Origin: Rickettsia endosymbiont of Cantharis rufa
GTDB taxonomy: Bacteria > Pseudomonadota > Alphaproteobacteria > Rickettsiales > Rickettsiaceae
NCBI RefSeq assembly: GCF_964026445.1
Contig: NZ_OZ032150.1
Coordinates: 1,178,001 to 1,242,000 of the forward strand
Direction of reading: 5' to 3'
DNA: 64,000 bases
Shown here: one piece after another, positions 38,491 to 49,507 of the stretch
Layout: each line of letters starts with the position of its first letter
Numbering within the stretch: position 1 is the stretch's first letter
Notes under the pieces: model-generated
The model's input: only the letters and a program-made list of their open reading frames with translations
Told to the model about the DNA's origin: nothing
Database searches by the model: none
Program-made: the position numbers and the translations under genes

Positions 38491-38552
38491 TGTCATCCCA
38501 GGACGAAGTTCCCGGGAGCCAGTTAAAAATACTAAATTTATTAGTATTTTCG
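38491..38552 (+). repeat. Half of a type B palindromic element, cut at IS1
   Basis: TGTCATCCCAGGACGAAGTT ... AAAAATACTAAATTTATTAG is one arm and the centre of a type B element; the second arm is absent beyond the IS1 at 39383. The 86 bp before it (38405-38490) holds only short repeat scraps. Confidence 0.55.
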
Positions 38553-39383
38553 GGTCGCACCTCCATTTTACAGATGTGGATATTAAAAGGCTATACGTTC
38601 AATAAGAGTTCCGATGACTTTATCATGAATATCCAATGACTTGGAAAAACAAATTGTTTTACGTGTCAGTCTTTTGCATCTTGTTCTAAGATTTAAGTTA
38701 CCCCGTTCTATCCGTTGAGTATATTTTTTACTAACAATGTGTTTTTTGGGATCTAATAACCTAGCATAACTTCCCTATCCATCTGTAAAGTAAAAAGTAA
38801 CCTTAAAATCCTCCAGTTTTTTTCAGTAATGATTCTGATGTGCTATCACATCTTGTACCAAAAGTATAAGCAACTACTTTTAACAAAATCTTATCCAAAG
38901 AATATCAAAGCCATCTTTGTTTGGATTTATTCTGTACATAAGACCATTGTTCATCTATTTCAGGAGCAATAATTACTTCTATCGTATTGATAGAATGATT
39001 TATCTTTTTTAACGCTAGATTTTTTTAAAACACGGATAACCGTATTGATACCCACTTTTAATACTCTTACTGTATCCCTAACTCCAGAGCCATTGATTGA
39101 CATATCTACTATCTGAGCCTTGACTCCAGGCTTAGAGGCATTATTAATATATTACAGTTAAAAATATCGATTACACTGCTTGCATTGATATCTCTGTTGT
39201 TTTGAAATTGAATATCCCGCCTTTACTACTTTTTCTGTGTCGTTATAATATCTACACTTAACATCTATTCTTGATCTACACTTAACATATATTCTTGTCA
39301 TAACTCCTTAACTATAATTCTCTCTTATTACTGTTTGAGGATTATAGACTATTCATGCTAAGCTGCAATACGGGGGCGCGGCC
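38553..39383 (-). mobile_element. IS1-family element, defective copy 5, with target duplication
   Basis: 831 bp, right end at 38553, left end at 39383. The only copy with matching flanks: TATTTTCG (38545-38552) and AATTTTCG (39384-39391), 7 of 8 identical, in line with the 8-9 bp duplications made by IS1. This suggests it is the youngest or least rearranged copy, yet it carries the same nonsense codons and frameshift. It lies 15 bp after the dapB stop. Confidence 0.92.
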
Positions 39384-39398
39384 AATTTTCGCTAAAAA

Positions 39399-40124
39399 TT
39401 ATTTTGTTAATAGTCCTATATCTTGTATTGAATATAAAGCAGAAGGTTTATCTTGTAGCCAAATAGCAGCTTTAATTGCACCAATGGCAAAAGAATTTTT
39501 ATTCAGAGCTTCATGTCCTAAAGTTATTATTTCATCATCACCTAAAAAAGATACTTCATGTGTACCATGAATATTCCCGCCACGAAGTGATGAAATACCT
39601 ACTTCCTCTTTTTTTCTTGGTCTGTTACCGCGATTAAATATTATATCTAATCCTTTTTCGCTGACAATTGTTTCAGCAAGCATAATAGCAGTTCCAGAGG
39701 GTGAATCTTTTTTATTACGGTGATGCGTTTCTAGAATTTCAACATCGTAATCATCTAGTATTTTTGTTGCTTCTCTAGCTAAATAGCTGAGCAAATTAGC
39801 TCCTATACTCATATTTGCAGAATATAAAATAGGTAAGGTTTGAGCTGCTTTTTCTAAAAGCTTAAAATGTTGGGGCTGAAGACCTGTTGTGCCGATAACT
39901 AATTTTGTATTATGTTTTAGTGCATAATTAATTAATTTTTCTAGTATTTCGGGGGTAGAAAAATCGATGATCACATCAGAATTTTTACAAACATTATCTA
40001 AATCATCTAAATTATTAATACTATTAAATTTTGCTGAAATATTGCAATTTTTAAATTTATCTATTTTCTCTATAATGGCTTTTCCCATTTTACCGGTAGA
40101 ACCGCTAAGACCGATATTTATCAT
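39399..40124 (-). CDS. dapB: 4-hydroxy-tetrahydrodipicolinate reductase
   Basis: 241 residues. NAD(P) loop [35 protein letters not shown]; catalytic [18 protein letters not shown] (His-His, Lys, S-G-T); and C-terminal [20 protein letters not shown]. Lysine/diaminopimelate synthesis for peptidoglycan. The coding end is intact although IS1 lies 15 bp beyond. Confidence 0.96.
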   Translation of the reverse strand: MINIGLSGSTGKMGKAIIEKIDKFKNCNISAKFNSINNLDDLDNVCKNSDVIIDFSTPEILEKLINYALKHNTKLVIGTTGLQPQHFKLLEKAAQTLPILYSANMSIGANLLSYLAREATKILDDYDVEILETHHRNKKDSPSGTAIMLAETIVSEKGLDIIFNRGNRPRKKEEVGISSLRGGNIHGTHEVSFLGDDEIITLGHEALNKNSFAIGAIKAAIWLQDKPSALYSIQDIGLLTK

Positions 40125-40144
40125 ATTGGTAATAATATACTCCT

Positions 40145-40306
40145 AGGCTGTGTGAAGGAAAATTAATTCACCTATATTTCAGCTCTTTTTGGCTGCAAAT
40201 TACAAGATTTTTTGAAATAGGAACAACTATTACTACAAAAATCTAATTAATTTTCGCTCAAAAATATCTAAAAATATCAATAATTTAATTTTCCTTCACG
40301 AAGCCT
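40145..40306 (+). repeat. Large AT-rich palindrome (type F)
   Basis: AGGCTGTGTGAAGGAAAATT (from 40145) and AATTTTCCTTCACGAAGCCT (to 40306) are near-perfect inverted ends around about 120 bp of AT-rich non-coding DNA. The ends recur as the short hairpin at 8598-8632. It lies upstream of dapB. Confidence 0.65.
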
Positions 40307-40321
40307 AATAAATGAACAGTA

Positions 40322-40471
40322 GTAGACGAAGTTTAATTTGGAAAAGGGTAATCGGTCTATGAGGCGAGGAGCGGAGCGTATACTTTAATATAGTTCGCAC
40401 CGCAGCTCTTATAATGCGACATACAGCTTATTTCAGAAAGCTAGATACAAGCCGATTTTTCAAATTAAACT
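40322..40471 (+). repeat. RPE-1-like palindrome providing the 3' end of the flavin reductase gene
   Basis: GTAGACGAAGTTTAATTTGG ... GGAGCGGAGCGTATACTTTA ... ATTTTTCAAATTAAACTAG. On the minus strand the arm CTAGTTTAATTTGA supplies the last codons (S-L-I) and the TGA stop (40460-40462) of the neighbouring gene. Confidence 0.75.
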
Positions 40472-40942
40472 AGTATATAATTTATGAAAATATAATAGAG
40501 GTTTTAAATCATTTTTAATAGCTGTATTTATTACTTCACCAATAAATATAACATGATCACCGGCATCGTAAGAAGCGTATTTATTACATTCTATATGACA
40601 AGTTGCACCGTTTATCAAAGGACAATCGGTTTTATTGCCAAGCTCATAATCAATTTTTGTAAATTTATTAGGTTGTAATTTAGCAAAATGTTTTGAGGTA
40701 TCAATTTGATTCTCTGCTAAAATACTAACTGCAAACTTATCGCTTTTTTGAAAACTGTTTATACTAAAAGAGTTTTTACTAAGACAAAATAATATTAACG
40801 GCGGTTTTAAAGATGCGGAAGTGAAAGAGCTGGCAGTGAAGCCAAAAAGTTCGCCATTGTAATTTGTTGTTATAATAGTCACTCCTTGAGGAAAGCGACT
40901 CATAGCATCTTTAAATTGACTTTCTATTATTGTCCCAGCCAT
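40460..40942 (-). CDS. Flavin reductase-like domain protein
   Basis: 160 residues. [40 protein letters not shown] and the later [20 protein letters not shown] match the FMN-binding flavin reductase family. It reduces flavin with NAD(P)H, usually for a partner oxygenase, which is not identified here. The C-terminus ends FHKLYTSLI, where the last residues and the stop come from an RPE. The start overlaps the end of the upstream binding-protein gene by 16 bp. Confidence 0.88.
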   Translation of the reverse strand: MAGTIIESQFKDAMSRFPQGVTIITTNYNGELFGFTASSFTSASLKPPLILFCLSKNSFSINSFQKSDKFAVSILAENQIDTSKHFAKLQPNKFTKIDYELGNKTDCPLINGATCHIECNKYASYDAGDHVIFIGEVINTAIKNDLKPLLYFHKLYTSLI

Positions 40943-41652
40943 TTTTTCATAATTTTGTTAATGGTTTCATCTTTTTTTAATGAATCGATTGCCTCATTAA
41001 TTTCATTGATTAGTCCTGGGTTTTTAGACATACCTATAGCAAAATCGGATGAAAATTCTTCTAAAATACTGCTTTCTAAATTTGAATTATTTTCTTTTAA
41101 TTTTTTGCCTTGAAATTCCTCGGAAATAATAGCATCTATGACTCTAGCTTTTAATTCTTCAACTAACATTAAATGATTTGCTAAAGAATGAACTTTAATA
41201 TTCATTGTCCGTGATAGATCTTGTGCTTTTTTTTCTAAAACACTACCGAGTTGTACTCCTACTATTTTATTATCTAGATCTTTGCTACTTTGTATATTAT
41301 CGCCTGTTCTATATATTATGGCAAATCTTGCAGTAGCATAGTTATTGGAGAAACTGATATATTCGGCACGCTCCGGTGTTACGGAAAGCTCTGCTACCGC
41401 AACATCAATATTTTCGCTAATCAAAGCTGCAAGTAAACCGTTAAAGTCAAAGTTTTTTATGATAAGTTTTTTATTTAGACGTTCGCTTATTGCTTTGATA
41501 ATATCAATATCAATCCCGACAATCTCTCCGTCTTGAATAAATTCATAGGGAGGATTATCTGCGGCAGTACCGACTATTAAAGTTTTTTCCGTCTCTTTTT
41601 TTTCACAAGAAACTAATAAGAAAGATAGTAAAAATATTTTCAGAAATTTCAT
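40927..41652 (-). CDS. Amino-acid ABC transporter substrate-binding lipoprotein
   Basis: 241 residues. Lipoprotein signal LLSFLLVSC (Cys16), then a family 3 solute-binding protein: [74 protein letters not shown]. Captures a polar amino acid or similar. No permease or ATPase gene is adjacent. Ligand not determined. Confidence 0.88.
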   Translation of the reverse strand: MKFLKIFLLSFLLVSCEKKETEKTLIVGTAADNPPYEFIQDGEIVGIDIDIIKAISERLNKKLIIKNFDFNGLLAALISENIDVAVAELSVTPERAEYISFSNNYATARFAIIYRTGDNIQSSKDLDNKIVGVQLGSVLEKKAQDLSRTMNIKVHSLANHLMLVEELKARVIDAIISEEFQGKKLKENNSNLESSILEEFSSDFAIGMSKNPGLINEINEAIDSLKKDETINKIMKKWLGQ

Positions 41653-41715
41653 AAAAATAATGTTTTAAGTTTGAGTATGTCCTCTCGCGAGACATTGTTC
41701 TTATTGTATGGCTCT

Positions 41716-41838
41716 TATGTCATTCCCGTGGAAGCGGGAATCCAGTAAAAAATAATAAGTACAAAGAGAATTATATGAAAATTTAGTATATTATTTGCTT
41801 AAAAAGCTGGATTCACGCTTTTAGCTAGTAATGACATA
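41716..41838 (+). repeat. Rickettsia palindromic element, type A
   Basis: TATGTCATTCCCGTGGAAGCG ... GCTGGATTCACGCTTTTAGC ... AATGACATA; the centre differs from the usual one. Lies between gatB and the binding-protein gene. Confidence 0.7.
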
Positions 41839-41866
41839 GAAACTATACAGACAATAACACTAAACA

Positions 41867-43318
41867 TCAAGAATCCAACTTCTCTTTTAAAAGCTGATTC
41901 ACAAGCGTCGGATTAGCCTTACCGCCGGTTTTCTTCATTACCTGCCCTACAAAGAAACCGAATAATTTATCCTTACCGCTTCTATACCCATCCACAGATT
42001 CAGGATTTTCAGTCATTACCTCGTCAATTACCGTGTTTAGCACGTTATTATCCGAAACTTGTATCAGTCCTTTTTCCTCTACTATTTTATCCGGTGCTTT
42101 ACCGGTTTCAAACATAATTTCAAAAACGATTTTTGCAATTTTACCGGAAATAGTATCATTTTCTATTAACTTTACCAGTTTTGCAAAGTTGCTAGGAGTA
42201 ATTTTACATTCATTTATTCCTATTGATGCTTTATTTAATTGTCCGAACAACTCACTAGTTAGCCAATTAGTAAGCATTTTAGGGTCACATTCATTTGCTG
42301 CTTTCTCAAAATACTCAGCAACCGATTCATCGGCTACAATTACTTCGGCGTCATATTTACTTAAGCCAAATTCCTTTATATATTTCTCAATCTTTTGATC
42401 AGGTAGCTCGGGTAAGTTTGCTTTTAGTTCGTTTATTAACTCATCAGAGATAACAAGCGGTAATAAATCGGGATCAGGAAAATATCTATAATCAAGCGCT
42501 TCTTCTTTTAAACGCATAGTTCTAGTGATGCCGCTATCGGCATTAAACAAGCGTGTTTCTTGAATTATTGTCCCGCCGCTTTCAAGTAAGTCTACTTGTC
42601 TTTTAGCTTCAAATTCTATTGCTTTAATTATGTTACGAATTGAGTTAATATTTTTAATTTCGCATCTTGTACCGAGTGGTTTGCCGCTACGTCTTACTGA
42701 TATATTAGCATCACAACGCATTGACCCTTTTTCCATATCACCGTCACAGCTACCAATATAACGTAGTAAGCTTCTAAGCTTTTTTACAAATTCAGCTGCT
42801 TCGTCAGGTGATGATATATCAGGTTCGGTCACAATTTCCATAAGCCCAATGCCGGCACGATTTAAATCGATAAAGCTATAATGCGGGGACTGATCATGCA
42901 TAGATTTACCCGCATCTTGCTCTAAATGCAAACGGTTAATACGAATAGTTTTAAGGTCACCGGTATCGGTTGGTATTTCCATAATCCCGTTTTGTACTAT
43001 AGGATAGTAAAATTGTGAAATTTGATAACCTTGCGGTAGATCGGCATAAAAATAATTTTTACGGTCAAATACCGAATATTTATTTATTTTAGCTTTAAGC
43101 CCAAGTCCTGTTTTAATTGCTTGGTGTACACAGTGCTTATTTAATACCGGTAACATCCCGGGCATTGCTGCATCAACATAAGAAACCTGCGAATTTGGAC
43201 TTGCTGCAAATGTAGTACTACTTCCTGAAAAAAGCTTAGATTTTGAGGAAATTTGAGCATGAATTTCAAGCCCTATTACATATTCCCATTTCCCCGTATT
43301 ACCTTCAATATATGCCAT
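41867..43318 (-). CDS. gatB: Glu-tRNA(Gln)/Asp-tRNA(Asn) amidotransferase subunit B
   Basis: 483 residues. Start [65 protein letters not shown], and the YqeY-like C-terminal tail ([12 protein letters not shown]). Third gene of gatC-gatA-gatB with 2 bp gaps, so probably one operon. Makes Gln-tRNA(Gln) from Glu-tRNA(Gln). Confidence 0.97.
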   Translation of the reverse strand: MAYIEGNTGKWEYVIGLEIHAQISSKSKLFSGSSTTFAASPNSQVSYVDAAMPGMLPVLNKHCVHQAIKTGLGLKAKINKYSVFDRKNYFYADLPQGYQISQFYYPIVQNGIMEIPTDTGDLKTIRINRLHLEQDAGKSMHDQSPHYSFIDLNRAGIGLMEIVTEPDISSPDEAAEFVKKLRSLLRYIGSCDGDMEKGSMRCDANISVRRSGKPLGTRCEIKNINSIRNIIKAIEFEAKRQVDLLESGGTIIQETRLFNADSGITRTMRLKEEALDYRYFPDPDLLPLVISDELINELKANLPELPDQKIEKYIKEFGLSKYDAEVIVADESVAEYFEKAANECDPKMLTNWLTSELFGQLNKASIGINECKITPSNFAKLVKLIENDTISGKIAKIVFEIMFETGKAPDKIVEEKGLIQVSDNNVLNTVIDEVMTENPESVDGYRSGKDKLFGFFVGQVMKKTGGKANPTLVNQLLKEKLDS

Positions 43319-43320
43319 AA

Positions 43321-44802
43321 TTAAAAACCTTTTGGCTTAAATTTAATATGTTTAACACCTGACTCAATTGTCGACGCTACTTTTAAAACATTATATTCAT
43401 CTAATTGTTTACCTATAATCTGCATTCCAAGAGGTAAACCTCGTGCCGATAAACCGGCAGGAACCGATACACAAGGTAAACCGGCTAGACTTGCAGGAAT
43501 AGTAAATAAATCGTTTAAATACATGATAGTCAGATCATTTTGTTTTTCACCAATCTTAAATGCTTCAGACGGGGCAGCCGGTAATAAAATAGCGTCAACT
43601 TTTGCGAAAGCATTGTTAAAATCGTTTGCAACTAAGCGACGTACTTTCTGAGCTTTCAAATAATACGCATCCATACAACTAGATGATAGCACATATGTTC
43701 CAATCATAATACGACGTTTTACCTCCTCCCCAAATCCGGCTGATCTAGTCATTTCATACATTTCGTCAAGCGTCATATTTTCACGTTCTACCCGAGGACC
43801 GTATCTAACGCCGTCATATCTAGATAAGTTTGAAGAAGCTTCAGCCGGTGCTATTACGTAATAAACGGCAACACCATATTTAGCATGCGGCAGCGTAATA
43901 TCTACTATTTCAGCACCGGCATTTTTAAGTAGTTCTATAGTATCTTGCCACATTTTCATAATATCAGGTTCGATAATACCTCCTTCACCAAGGCTAAGAG
44001 GTACGCCTATCTTCATATTTTTTACCGAACTTCCGATAGCAGATTGTAGCACTGGAACTTCTGTTTTGATTGAAGTGGAATCTTTTTCGTCAAACCCCAT
44101 CATTGCTTCAAGCATAATGCTACTGTCTAAAACGCTTCTAGTAAATATCCCTGCTTGATCAAGGGAGCTAGCAAACGATACCATTCCATATCTTGAGCAA
44201 CGTCCGTAAGTGGGCTTGAACCCAACTAAACCCGTAAAGCTTGCAGGTTGACGTACCGAGCCGCCCGTATCGCTACCAAGAGCAGCGGGTGCCATAAATC
44301 CGCTAACTGCCGTCGCTGAACCTCCTGAAGAACCACCTGGAACTAAATCAGCATTATCATCATTTGCTTTCCAGGGGCTAATTACATTTCCAAAACAACT
44401 AGTAATATTTGCTGAACCCATAGCAAATTCATCCATATTGGTTTTGCCGAGCATCACACCGCCCTTATCAAAAATATTTTGTGTAACACTTGATTCATAA
44501 TTAGGTATAAAATTTTTCAGTATATTAGAACATGCCGTAGTTCTAACTCCTTTCGTACAAAAAAGATCTTTAGCGGCAAACGGGATACCTTCAAGAGTTC
44601 GCGGCTGGTTTTGAGCATAATTTTGATCAGCTGCTTCAGCCTGTTTTAAAGCTAAATCAAAAGTTTCGGTAACATAAGCATTTAGGTTTTTATGCCTCTC
44701 TATTTGTTTAATATGTGCATTAACTAATTCCGTACTTGTAAAATCTTTATTTTTTAAACCTCTTACACTGTCTGCTACTGTTAATTTGTTTAGTTCCGTC
44801 AT
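43321..44802 (-). CDS. gatA: Glu-tRNA(Gln)/Asp-tRNA(Asn) amidotransferase subunit A
   Basis: 493 residues, amidase signature enzyme. The Ser-cisSer-Lys triad is visible: Lys in [13 protein letters not shown], the serine-rich loop [16 protein letters not shown], and Ser in [15 protein letters not shown]. Hydrolyses glutamine and passes ammonia to GatB. Confidence 0.97.
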   Translation of the reverse strand: MTELNKLTVADSVRGLKNKDFTSTELVNAHIKQIERHKNLNAYVTETFDLALKQAEAADQNYAQNQPRTLEGIPFAAKDLFCTKGVRTTACSNILKNFIPNYESSVTQNIFDKGGVMLGKTNMDEFAMGSANITSCFGNVISPWKANDDNADLVPGGSSGGSATAVSGFMAPAALGSDTGGSVRQPASFTGLVGFKPTYGRCSRYGMVSFASSLDQAGIFTRSVLDSSIMLEAMMGFDEKDSTSIKTEVPVLQSAIGSSVKNMKIGVPLSLGEGGIIEPDIMKMWQDTIELLKNAGAEIVDITLPHAKYGVAVYYVIAPAEASSNLSRYDGVRYGPRVERENMTLDEMYEMTRSAGFGEEVKRRIMIGTYVLSSSCMDAYYLKAQKVRRLVANDFNNAFAKVDAILLPAAPSEAFKIGEKQNDLTIMYLNDLFTIPASLAGLPCVSVPAGLSARGLPLGMQIIGKQLDEYNVLKVASTIESGVKHIKFKPKGF

Positions 44803-44804
44803 AA

Positions 44805-45107
44805 TTATTCAACAACCTTTGGAGTGATAAAATATTTTACTTCTTTAGCGAGCTGAGCACTATTCCCGCTGACATTATCAAATAATTTATTTGATAAATC
44901 AGAACTTGTAACTTCATCTTCTCGCGTTCTAGCATTCATATTAGAAACCGAAGTTAAAGGCTCTATATCTTTGCAATCTATTTCATTTAAAATATCGATC
45001 ATATCCATAATAGTACTAAGCTGAGTAGAAAATTTTTCTACAGTATCTTCTTCAAATTTTAATCTAGCTAATTTTGCTATTTTCTGCGCTGCTTCTTTTG
45101 TAATCAT
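44805..45107 (-). CDS. gatC: Glu-tRNA(Gln)/Asp-tRNA(Asn) amidotransferase subunit C
   Basis: 100 residues. [38 protein letters not shown] and [11 protein letters not shown] match GatC, which clamps GatA to GatB. First gene of gatCAB. Confidence 0.95.
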   Translation of the reverse strand: MITKEAAQKIAKLARLKFEEDTVEKFSTQLSTIMDMIDILNEIDCKDIEPLTSVSNMNARTREDEVTSSDLSNKLFDNVSGNSAQLAKEVKYFITPKVVE

Positions 45108-45212
45108 AGTTTTATTATTTTGAGTGGTATAATCTGATGTTATTTCCTTGAAGACTTACGTAGCTCTGATGTCATTATCGCTTGGCATTGTTGCATAGAT
45201 CAATTCCATCGC

Positions 45213-45240
45213 TGTCATTCCCGCGAAGGCGGGAATGACA
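45213..45240 (+). repeat. Short perfect hairpin (reduced type A), frr-gatC gap
   Basis: TGTCATTCCCGC and GCGGGAATGACA around 4 nt. It lies 52 bp after the frr stop and before gatC on the same strand, so it may separate the two transcription units. The rest of the 185 bp gap shows no gene. Confidence 0.6.
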
Positions 45241-45292
45241 TAAACAAGCCGCACAATAACGCCTTCAGTCGCTTAGCTCATGACTATTAGAT

Positions 45293-45853
45293 TCAAACAG
45301 TCATTATTTCTTGTTCTTTTTGTTTTATTGCCGAGTCAACTTTACTGCTGTATTCATCAATTAACTTTTGTACTTGTTCAGATAAGTTATGATGCTCATC
45401 TTTTGCAATAATATTTTCTTTTTCTAGCTTTTTAAGTTCTTCGTTGCCGTCTCTTCTAATATTACGTAATGAAATTTTAGTATCCTCACCGTATTTATGA
45501 GCAAGCTTTACAAGTTCTTTGCGTCTTTCTTCGGTTAAAGCCGGTATCGGTAGTCTGATTAGTTGACCGTCTGATGATGGAGTTAAGCCAAGATTTGCCA
45601 CCGTAATCGCTTTCTCTACCGATGATACCATAGATTTATCCCAAACCTGCACATTAATTGTCCGTGCGTCAGGTGTTGTAAGAGATGCAACTTGTGAAAG
45701 GGGCATTTTACTGCCATAAGCTTCCACAGCTACACTATCAAGTAAATTAACTGAAGCTCTACCGGTACGTAAGCCTTTAAGCTCATGATCTAAAACTTTT
45801 AGAGCCTTATCCATCTTTTCTTGTAAATTTTTCTTTAGCGTTTCTGTGTCCAT
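45293..45853 (-). CDS. frr: Ribosome recycling factor
   Basis: 186 residues. [60 protein letters not shown] and VRNIRRD-type motif ([18 protein letters not shown]) are the family signatures. Releases ribosomes after termination. 3 bp downstream of pyrH, the common pairing. Confidence 0.97.
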   Translation of the reverse strand: MDTETLKKNLQEKMDKALKVLDHELKGLRTGRASVNLLDSVAVEAYGSKMPLSQVASLTTPDARTINVQVWDKSMVSSVEKAITVANLGLTPSSDGQLIRLPIPALTEERRKELVKLAHKYGEDTKISLRNIRRDGNEELKKLEKENIIAKDEHHNLSEQVQKLIDEYSSKVDSAIKQKEQEIMTV

Positions 45854-45856
45854 ATA

Positions 45857-46585
45857 TTATTCCTCAATTGTCGTATAATCACCTTTATCTTGTATTACTC
45901 TGGCAAAATTTCCTTGTTCTTTTATTGAAAATACCCTTATAGGTAATTTATTTTCTCTTGCAGCTGCAATAGCGGCCGTGTCCATGACTTGCAGGTTGTT
46001 AGTTATAACATCTTTATAGCTAATAGTGAAATATTTTTTAGCATCCGGATTTTTTTTAGGATCAGAATCATATACGCCGTCAACCTGAGTTGCCTTTAAT
46101 AAAATATCGCAATTCATTTCGATTGCTCGAAGTACTGCTGCACTATCGGTTGTACAAAACGGGTTACCAGTACCGCCGGCAAAAATTACTACACGCTTTT
46201 TTTCCATATGTCTTTTAGCTTTACGGCGAATATAAGGCTCGCAGACACTCATCATAGGAATAGCCGAAAGAACTCTTGTATAGATATCGAGGCTTTCCAT
46301 AACGTTTTGCAAAGTTAATGCATTAATTACCGTTGCGAGCATACCTATATAATCTGCTGAAGCACGATCCATGCCAACGAGTGCTGCATTAATCCCGCGG
46401 TAAATATTTCCACCGCCGACTACAATAGCAACCTCTACACCTAAATCAATGACCTCTTTAATATCTCCGGCAATCTTTTTTATTACCTCATATTCATGCC
46501 CAAATTGCTTATCTCCCATTAAAGCTTCCCCTGAAACTTTAAGTAAAACTTTTTTATACTTTAGAGTGTTTATATCTGATATCAT
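45857..46585 (-). CDS. pyrH: UMP kinase
   Basis: 242 residues. [72 protein letters not shown], and [20 protein letters not shown]. Phosphorylates UMP to UDP. It starts 8 bp after the MrpE-like gene and precedes frr. Confidence 0.97.
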   Translation of the reverse strand: MISDINTLKYKKVLLKVSGEALMGDKQFGHEYEVIKKIAGDIKEVIDLGVEVAIVVGGGNIYRGINAALVGMDRASADYIGMLATVINALTLQNVMESLDIYTRVLSAIPMMSVCEPYIRRKAKRHMEKKRVVIFAGGTGNPFCTTDSAAVLRAIEMNCDILLKATQVDGVYDSDPKKNPDAKKYFTISYKDVITNNLQVMDTAAIAAARENKLPIRVFSIKEQGNFARVIQDKGDYTTIEE

Positions 46586-46593
46586 TTTCTACT

Positions 46594-46917
46594 TTAAGTT
46601 GTTTTCAATAGCTGCTTAATTTTTTTGATCATTATACCTCTTTGTAGGTCAACAATTGATGATTTATCAAGTGCATGCACTAATAGCATATTATTATTTG
46701 TGTCGAGTGTTACCGTGCCAGGTGTTAACGTAATCGAGTTACTATACACTACTTCACCGATTTCTTCTAGTCCTTCTGCGTCAATCCATTCAAAAACCGG
46801 CTCTATCTCTATCTTTCTTTGCCAAATTATTTTAATAACCGAGAAAGCTGATTTCCATATTTCTAATAATAACCAAGGAAAATATAATATAAATTTAATT
46901 TTAGTGAGCATTAACAT
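46594..46917 (-). CDS. MrpE/MnhE-like Na+/H+ antiporter subunit E family protein
   Basis: 107 residues. N-terminal hydrophobic span (IKFILYFPWLLLEIWKSAF), then VYSNSITLTPGTVTLDTNNN and MLLVHALDKS, the MrpE core (S-N-x-I-T-L-T-P-G-T). In Mrp complexes subunit E is accessory; no other mrp gene is next to it here. It overlaps the end of the MFS gene by 17 bp. Confidence 0.8.
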   Translation of the reverse strand: MLMLTKIKFILYFPWLLLEIWKSAFSVIKIIWQRKIEIEPVFEWIDAEGLEEIGEVVYSNSITLTPGTVTLDTNNNMLLVHALDKSSIVDLQRGIMIKKIKQLLKTT

Positions 46918-48460
46918 TTCCGGTTAATTTGATATTTGAAGTAAAGGGTATCAGCAGCATTATTAATACAAATAATAGCCCTATCATATTAAATATGTTA
47001 TTTATTGCAATTACAAAAGCATCGTTATTCAGTTTACTTACTAATAACAAGTAGGATGCTTGTTCGGGGTTCAGAACTTTTCCGCTTAATAATTCAGTGT
47101 AAGAATCTAGCTGTTCTAATGCCATTATAGAAGTAGATGAGATATTTTCCGATAAATATTGCATAAAGGTTTTAGTATCATTAGTAAGTATAGTGCTGAT
47201 TGTTGCAAGCCCTACCGCTCCACCTAGATTACGAGTAAGATTATAAAGCCCACTAGCATTACCTACTCTTTCTTTTGGCATATTGCCAAGAGCTATATTA
47301 TTAGTCGGTATAAAGCAAAACATTAATGAAATCCCTCTAACAAACTGAGGAAGCGCAAATGCAGCAAATTTAGAATCAGGTGTTAGAAAACTATTCAAAT
47401 GACATCCAAGAGCAAACCCTCCAAGCCCTATAATAAGCATTATACGTAAATCTACTCCTGCCCCCATCATTCTACCAGCTAGTGGTGCAGATAAAAATTG
47501 TGCTCCACCCGTCACCATCATAGTAGCCCCGATCTGTAATGTATCATATCCGGCAATGGTAAAGAGAAATAGCGGTAATATATATACTGCCCCATATAAT
47601 CCGATACCCATAACGAACGAATAAAGACAGCCGAAAGTAAAGTCTTTATAAAGAAATGTTTTTAAATCTAAAATTGGATTAATAAAGGTTAGTTCTCTAA
47701 TGATTAATAAAATAAAACCTAAAGCTACTGCAATACTTAAGAATAATATTAAATTATCTTCAAGCCATCCTTTTTTGTTTCCTTCTTCTAAAACATATTG
47801 TAATAAGCCAAGCGTTAAAGCCATTAATAATATACCGAGAAAATCAAAGTTTTTCAGTAATTTATAATTTGGTTTATCAAAATCCCCGTATAAAAAAACA
47901 ACGCTGCAAACAAAAATTCCTGGAATAACATTTAGTAGAAACATAAAATGCCATGACAAAATTTCTGTAATATATCCACCGAGTGTAGGTCCTAAAGTAG
48001 GTGCAACAGTTACGACAAGCCCAATCAAGATAGTAACGGTAGGACGTTGTGATGCCGGAAAAATTATAAAAACGGTACTAAATACTGTCGGTATCATAGC
48101 ACCGCCAAAAAATCCCTGTAATGCTCTAAAGATAATCATGGATTCAATATTAGTTGCAAGCGAACATAGTATGCTCATAATCGTAAATCCTAAGGCTGCA
48201 ATAAAATAAGAAATCTTGGTAGAAAGTAACCTTGCTAAAAAGCCGGTAATAGGAATAATGATAACTTCAGCTATTAAGTAAGATGTCTGAACCCAAGAAA
48301 GTTCGTCACTTGAAGCAGCAAGGCCAGAAGCTATTACAGATAATGAGCTAGCGACAATTTGAATATCAAGTACCGACATAAACATCCCGACAACCATACC
48401 AAAAAAAGCAAATAATTGCTTTTTAGAAAGAGCAGGCGGTTGTAAATTATCATTTGACAT
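46901..48460 (-). CDS. DHA2-family (EmrB/QacA) MFS multidrug exporter
   Basis: 519 residues with about 14 hydrophobic spans. LDIQIVASSLSVIASGL matches the DHA2 motif D1 (LDxTIVNVALP), LSWVQTSYLIAEVIIIPITG the following helix, and FRALQGFFGGAMIPTVFS motif B/C. ERVGNASGLYNLTRNLGGAV is the TM11 signature. Inner-membrane proton-driven efflux. No EmrA-type partner is nearby. Confidence 0.92.
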   Translation of the reverse strand: MSNDNLQPPALSKKQLFAFFGMVVGMFMSVLDIQIVASSLSVIASGLAASSDELSWVQTSYLIAEVIIIPITGFLARLLSTKISYFIAALGFTIMSILCSLATNIESMIIFRALQGFFGGAMIPTVFSTVFIIFPASQRPTVTILIGLVVTVAPTLGPTLGGYITEILSWHFMFLLNVIPGIFVCSVVFLYGDFDKPNYKLLKNFDFLGILLMALTLGLLQYVLEEGNKKGWLEDNLILFLSIAVALGFILLIIRELTFINPILDLKTFLYKDFTFGCLYSFVMGIGLYGAVYILPLFLFTIAGYDTLQIGATMMVTGGAQFLSAPLAGRMMGAGVDLRIMLIIGLGGFALGCHLNSFLTPDSKFAAFALPQFVRGISLMFCFIPTNNIALGNMPKERVGNASGLYNLTRNLGGAVGLATISTILTNDTKTFMQYLSENISSTSIMALEQLDSYTELLSGKVLNPEQASYLLLVSKLNNDAFVIAINNIFNMIGLLFVLIMLLIPFTSNIKLTGNVNAH

Positions 48461-48703
48461 AATTAAATTATACAGTTTAAATTAAATAAAGTTAATAAGT
48501 AACATAAAAATATGTGTTTAAAGTAAAAAATTGTTGTACAACTTTTAATCTTTAATTAAACTATTTATTAGGATATAAGTAGACAAGACCTAATATATGG
48601 TAATCATTTTATTTATATTTAGCAAATAATAAATATCTGATTGATTTATTAAAAAATATTTACTATAGTATTAACATTTATTAACTATAACTGATTTATC
48701 AAT

Positions 48704-48907
48704 ATGCAAAATCCAGCACAAAAAGTTATATCTTTTTCAGAGCATAAATCTGATATAGAACGCATAAAGAAATCAATAGAGGAGGGGTGGGCGATAGTAA
48801 AGCTAGTACCTGATAAAGACCGTTTTATAGGGCTTTTAGAAAAGATTTCACATGCTGAAGATGAAACAATCTATATTCCTCCAAGAAAAAAGATAATAGT
48901 TAATTAA
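48704..48907 (+). CDS. Small hypothetical protein, 67 aa
   Basis: I do not recognise a family. It is hydrophilic: KVISFSEHKSDIERIKKSIE, EGWAIVKLVPDKDRFIGLLE, ending YIPPRKKIIVN. No signal or membrane span. The 243 bp before it contains its likely promoter and that of the divergent MFS gene, but I see no clear consensus pair. Confidence 0.6.
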   Translation: MQNPAQKVISFSEHKSDIERIKKSIEEGWAIVKLVPDKDRFIGLLEKISHAEDETIYIPPRKKIIVN

Positions 48908-49507
48908 TTTTTCTTTAGTTCTCAACTATTAGAGTCTATTAGATTTTAATTGAATGGCGAATTATTACATAACCCACTATTTGCGCTAGTTAGGTGATTT
49001 TTTCAAAGAAAGGAAGATAAGCTAATTCAAAACTTTAGAAATCGGTACTAAAAATGTTTCCCCCTCACATTCTATTAAAAATATACATTACAGCAAAAAT
49101 TCTTGCGGTTTTACATAAAATATATTATAATAAACTTGTTAATTGAATATTAAGGAAAAATTATGTCTTATTATTATCAAATTTTAAAAATATTTCGACC
49201 ATGTAATATAATAATAAATAGATTAAAACAATGTCCGTCTCACAACTTATCTGTCTTATAAATTCTTTAAAAAATTTATCATCTAATATCAGCCTTGTTG
49301 CGGCTAATCTAATATTCATTCCTATACTACTCCCCACTATCTCATATTACTATTCCCTAATTTCTTACTATCGATATTAATTCTAAGTTTAAATCATCTA
49401 ATAATTAACTAATTCTTTTTTGTCTAATACTTGTTTGTTATTAACCTATTGTTAGTTTTTGTATTTGTATTTAAAGAAAATAATTAACAATTTATTCTGA
49501 GGAAATA
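48908..49507 (+). other. 600 bp without a convincing gene
   Basis: Mostly AT-rich DNA. Two short frames are present: ATG at 49161, 32 codons (MSYYYQILKIFRPCNIIINR...), preceded by AAGGA; and ATG at 49230, 49 codons (MSVSQLICLINSLKNLSSNI, then a hydrophobic VAANLIFIPILLPTISYYY), resembling a small single-span protein. They overlap and neither is supported by anything else. The region also serves as leader of phhA. Confidence 0.35.

Noticed and set aside
39355..39570. 71-residue plus-strand ORF ([17 protein letters not shown]...)
   Set aside because: Begins in the IS1 end and runs antisense through the conserved C-terminus of dapB; no independent support.
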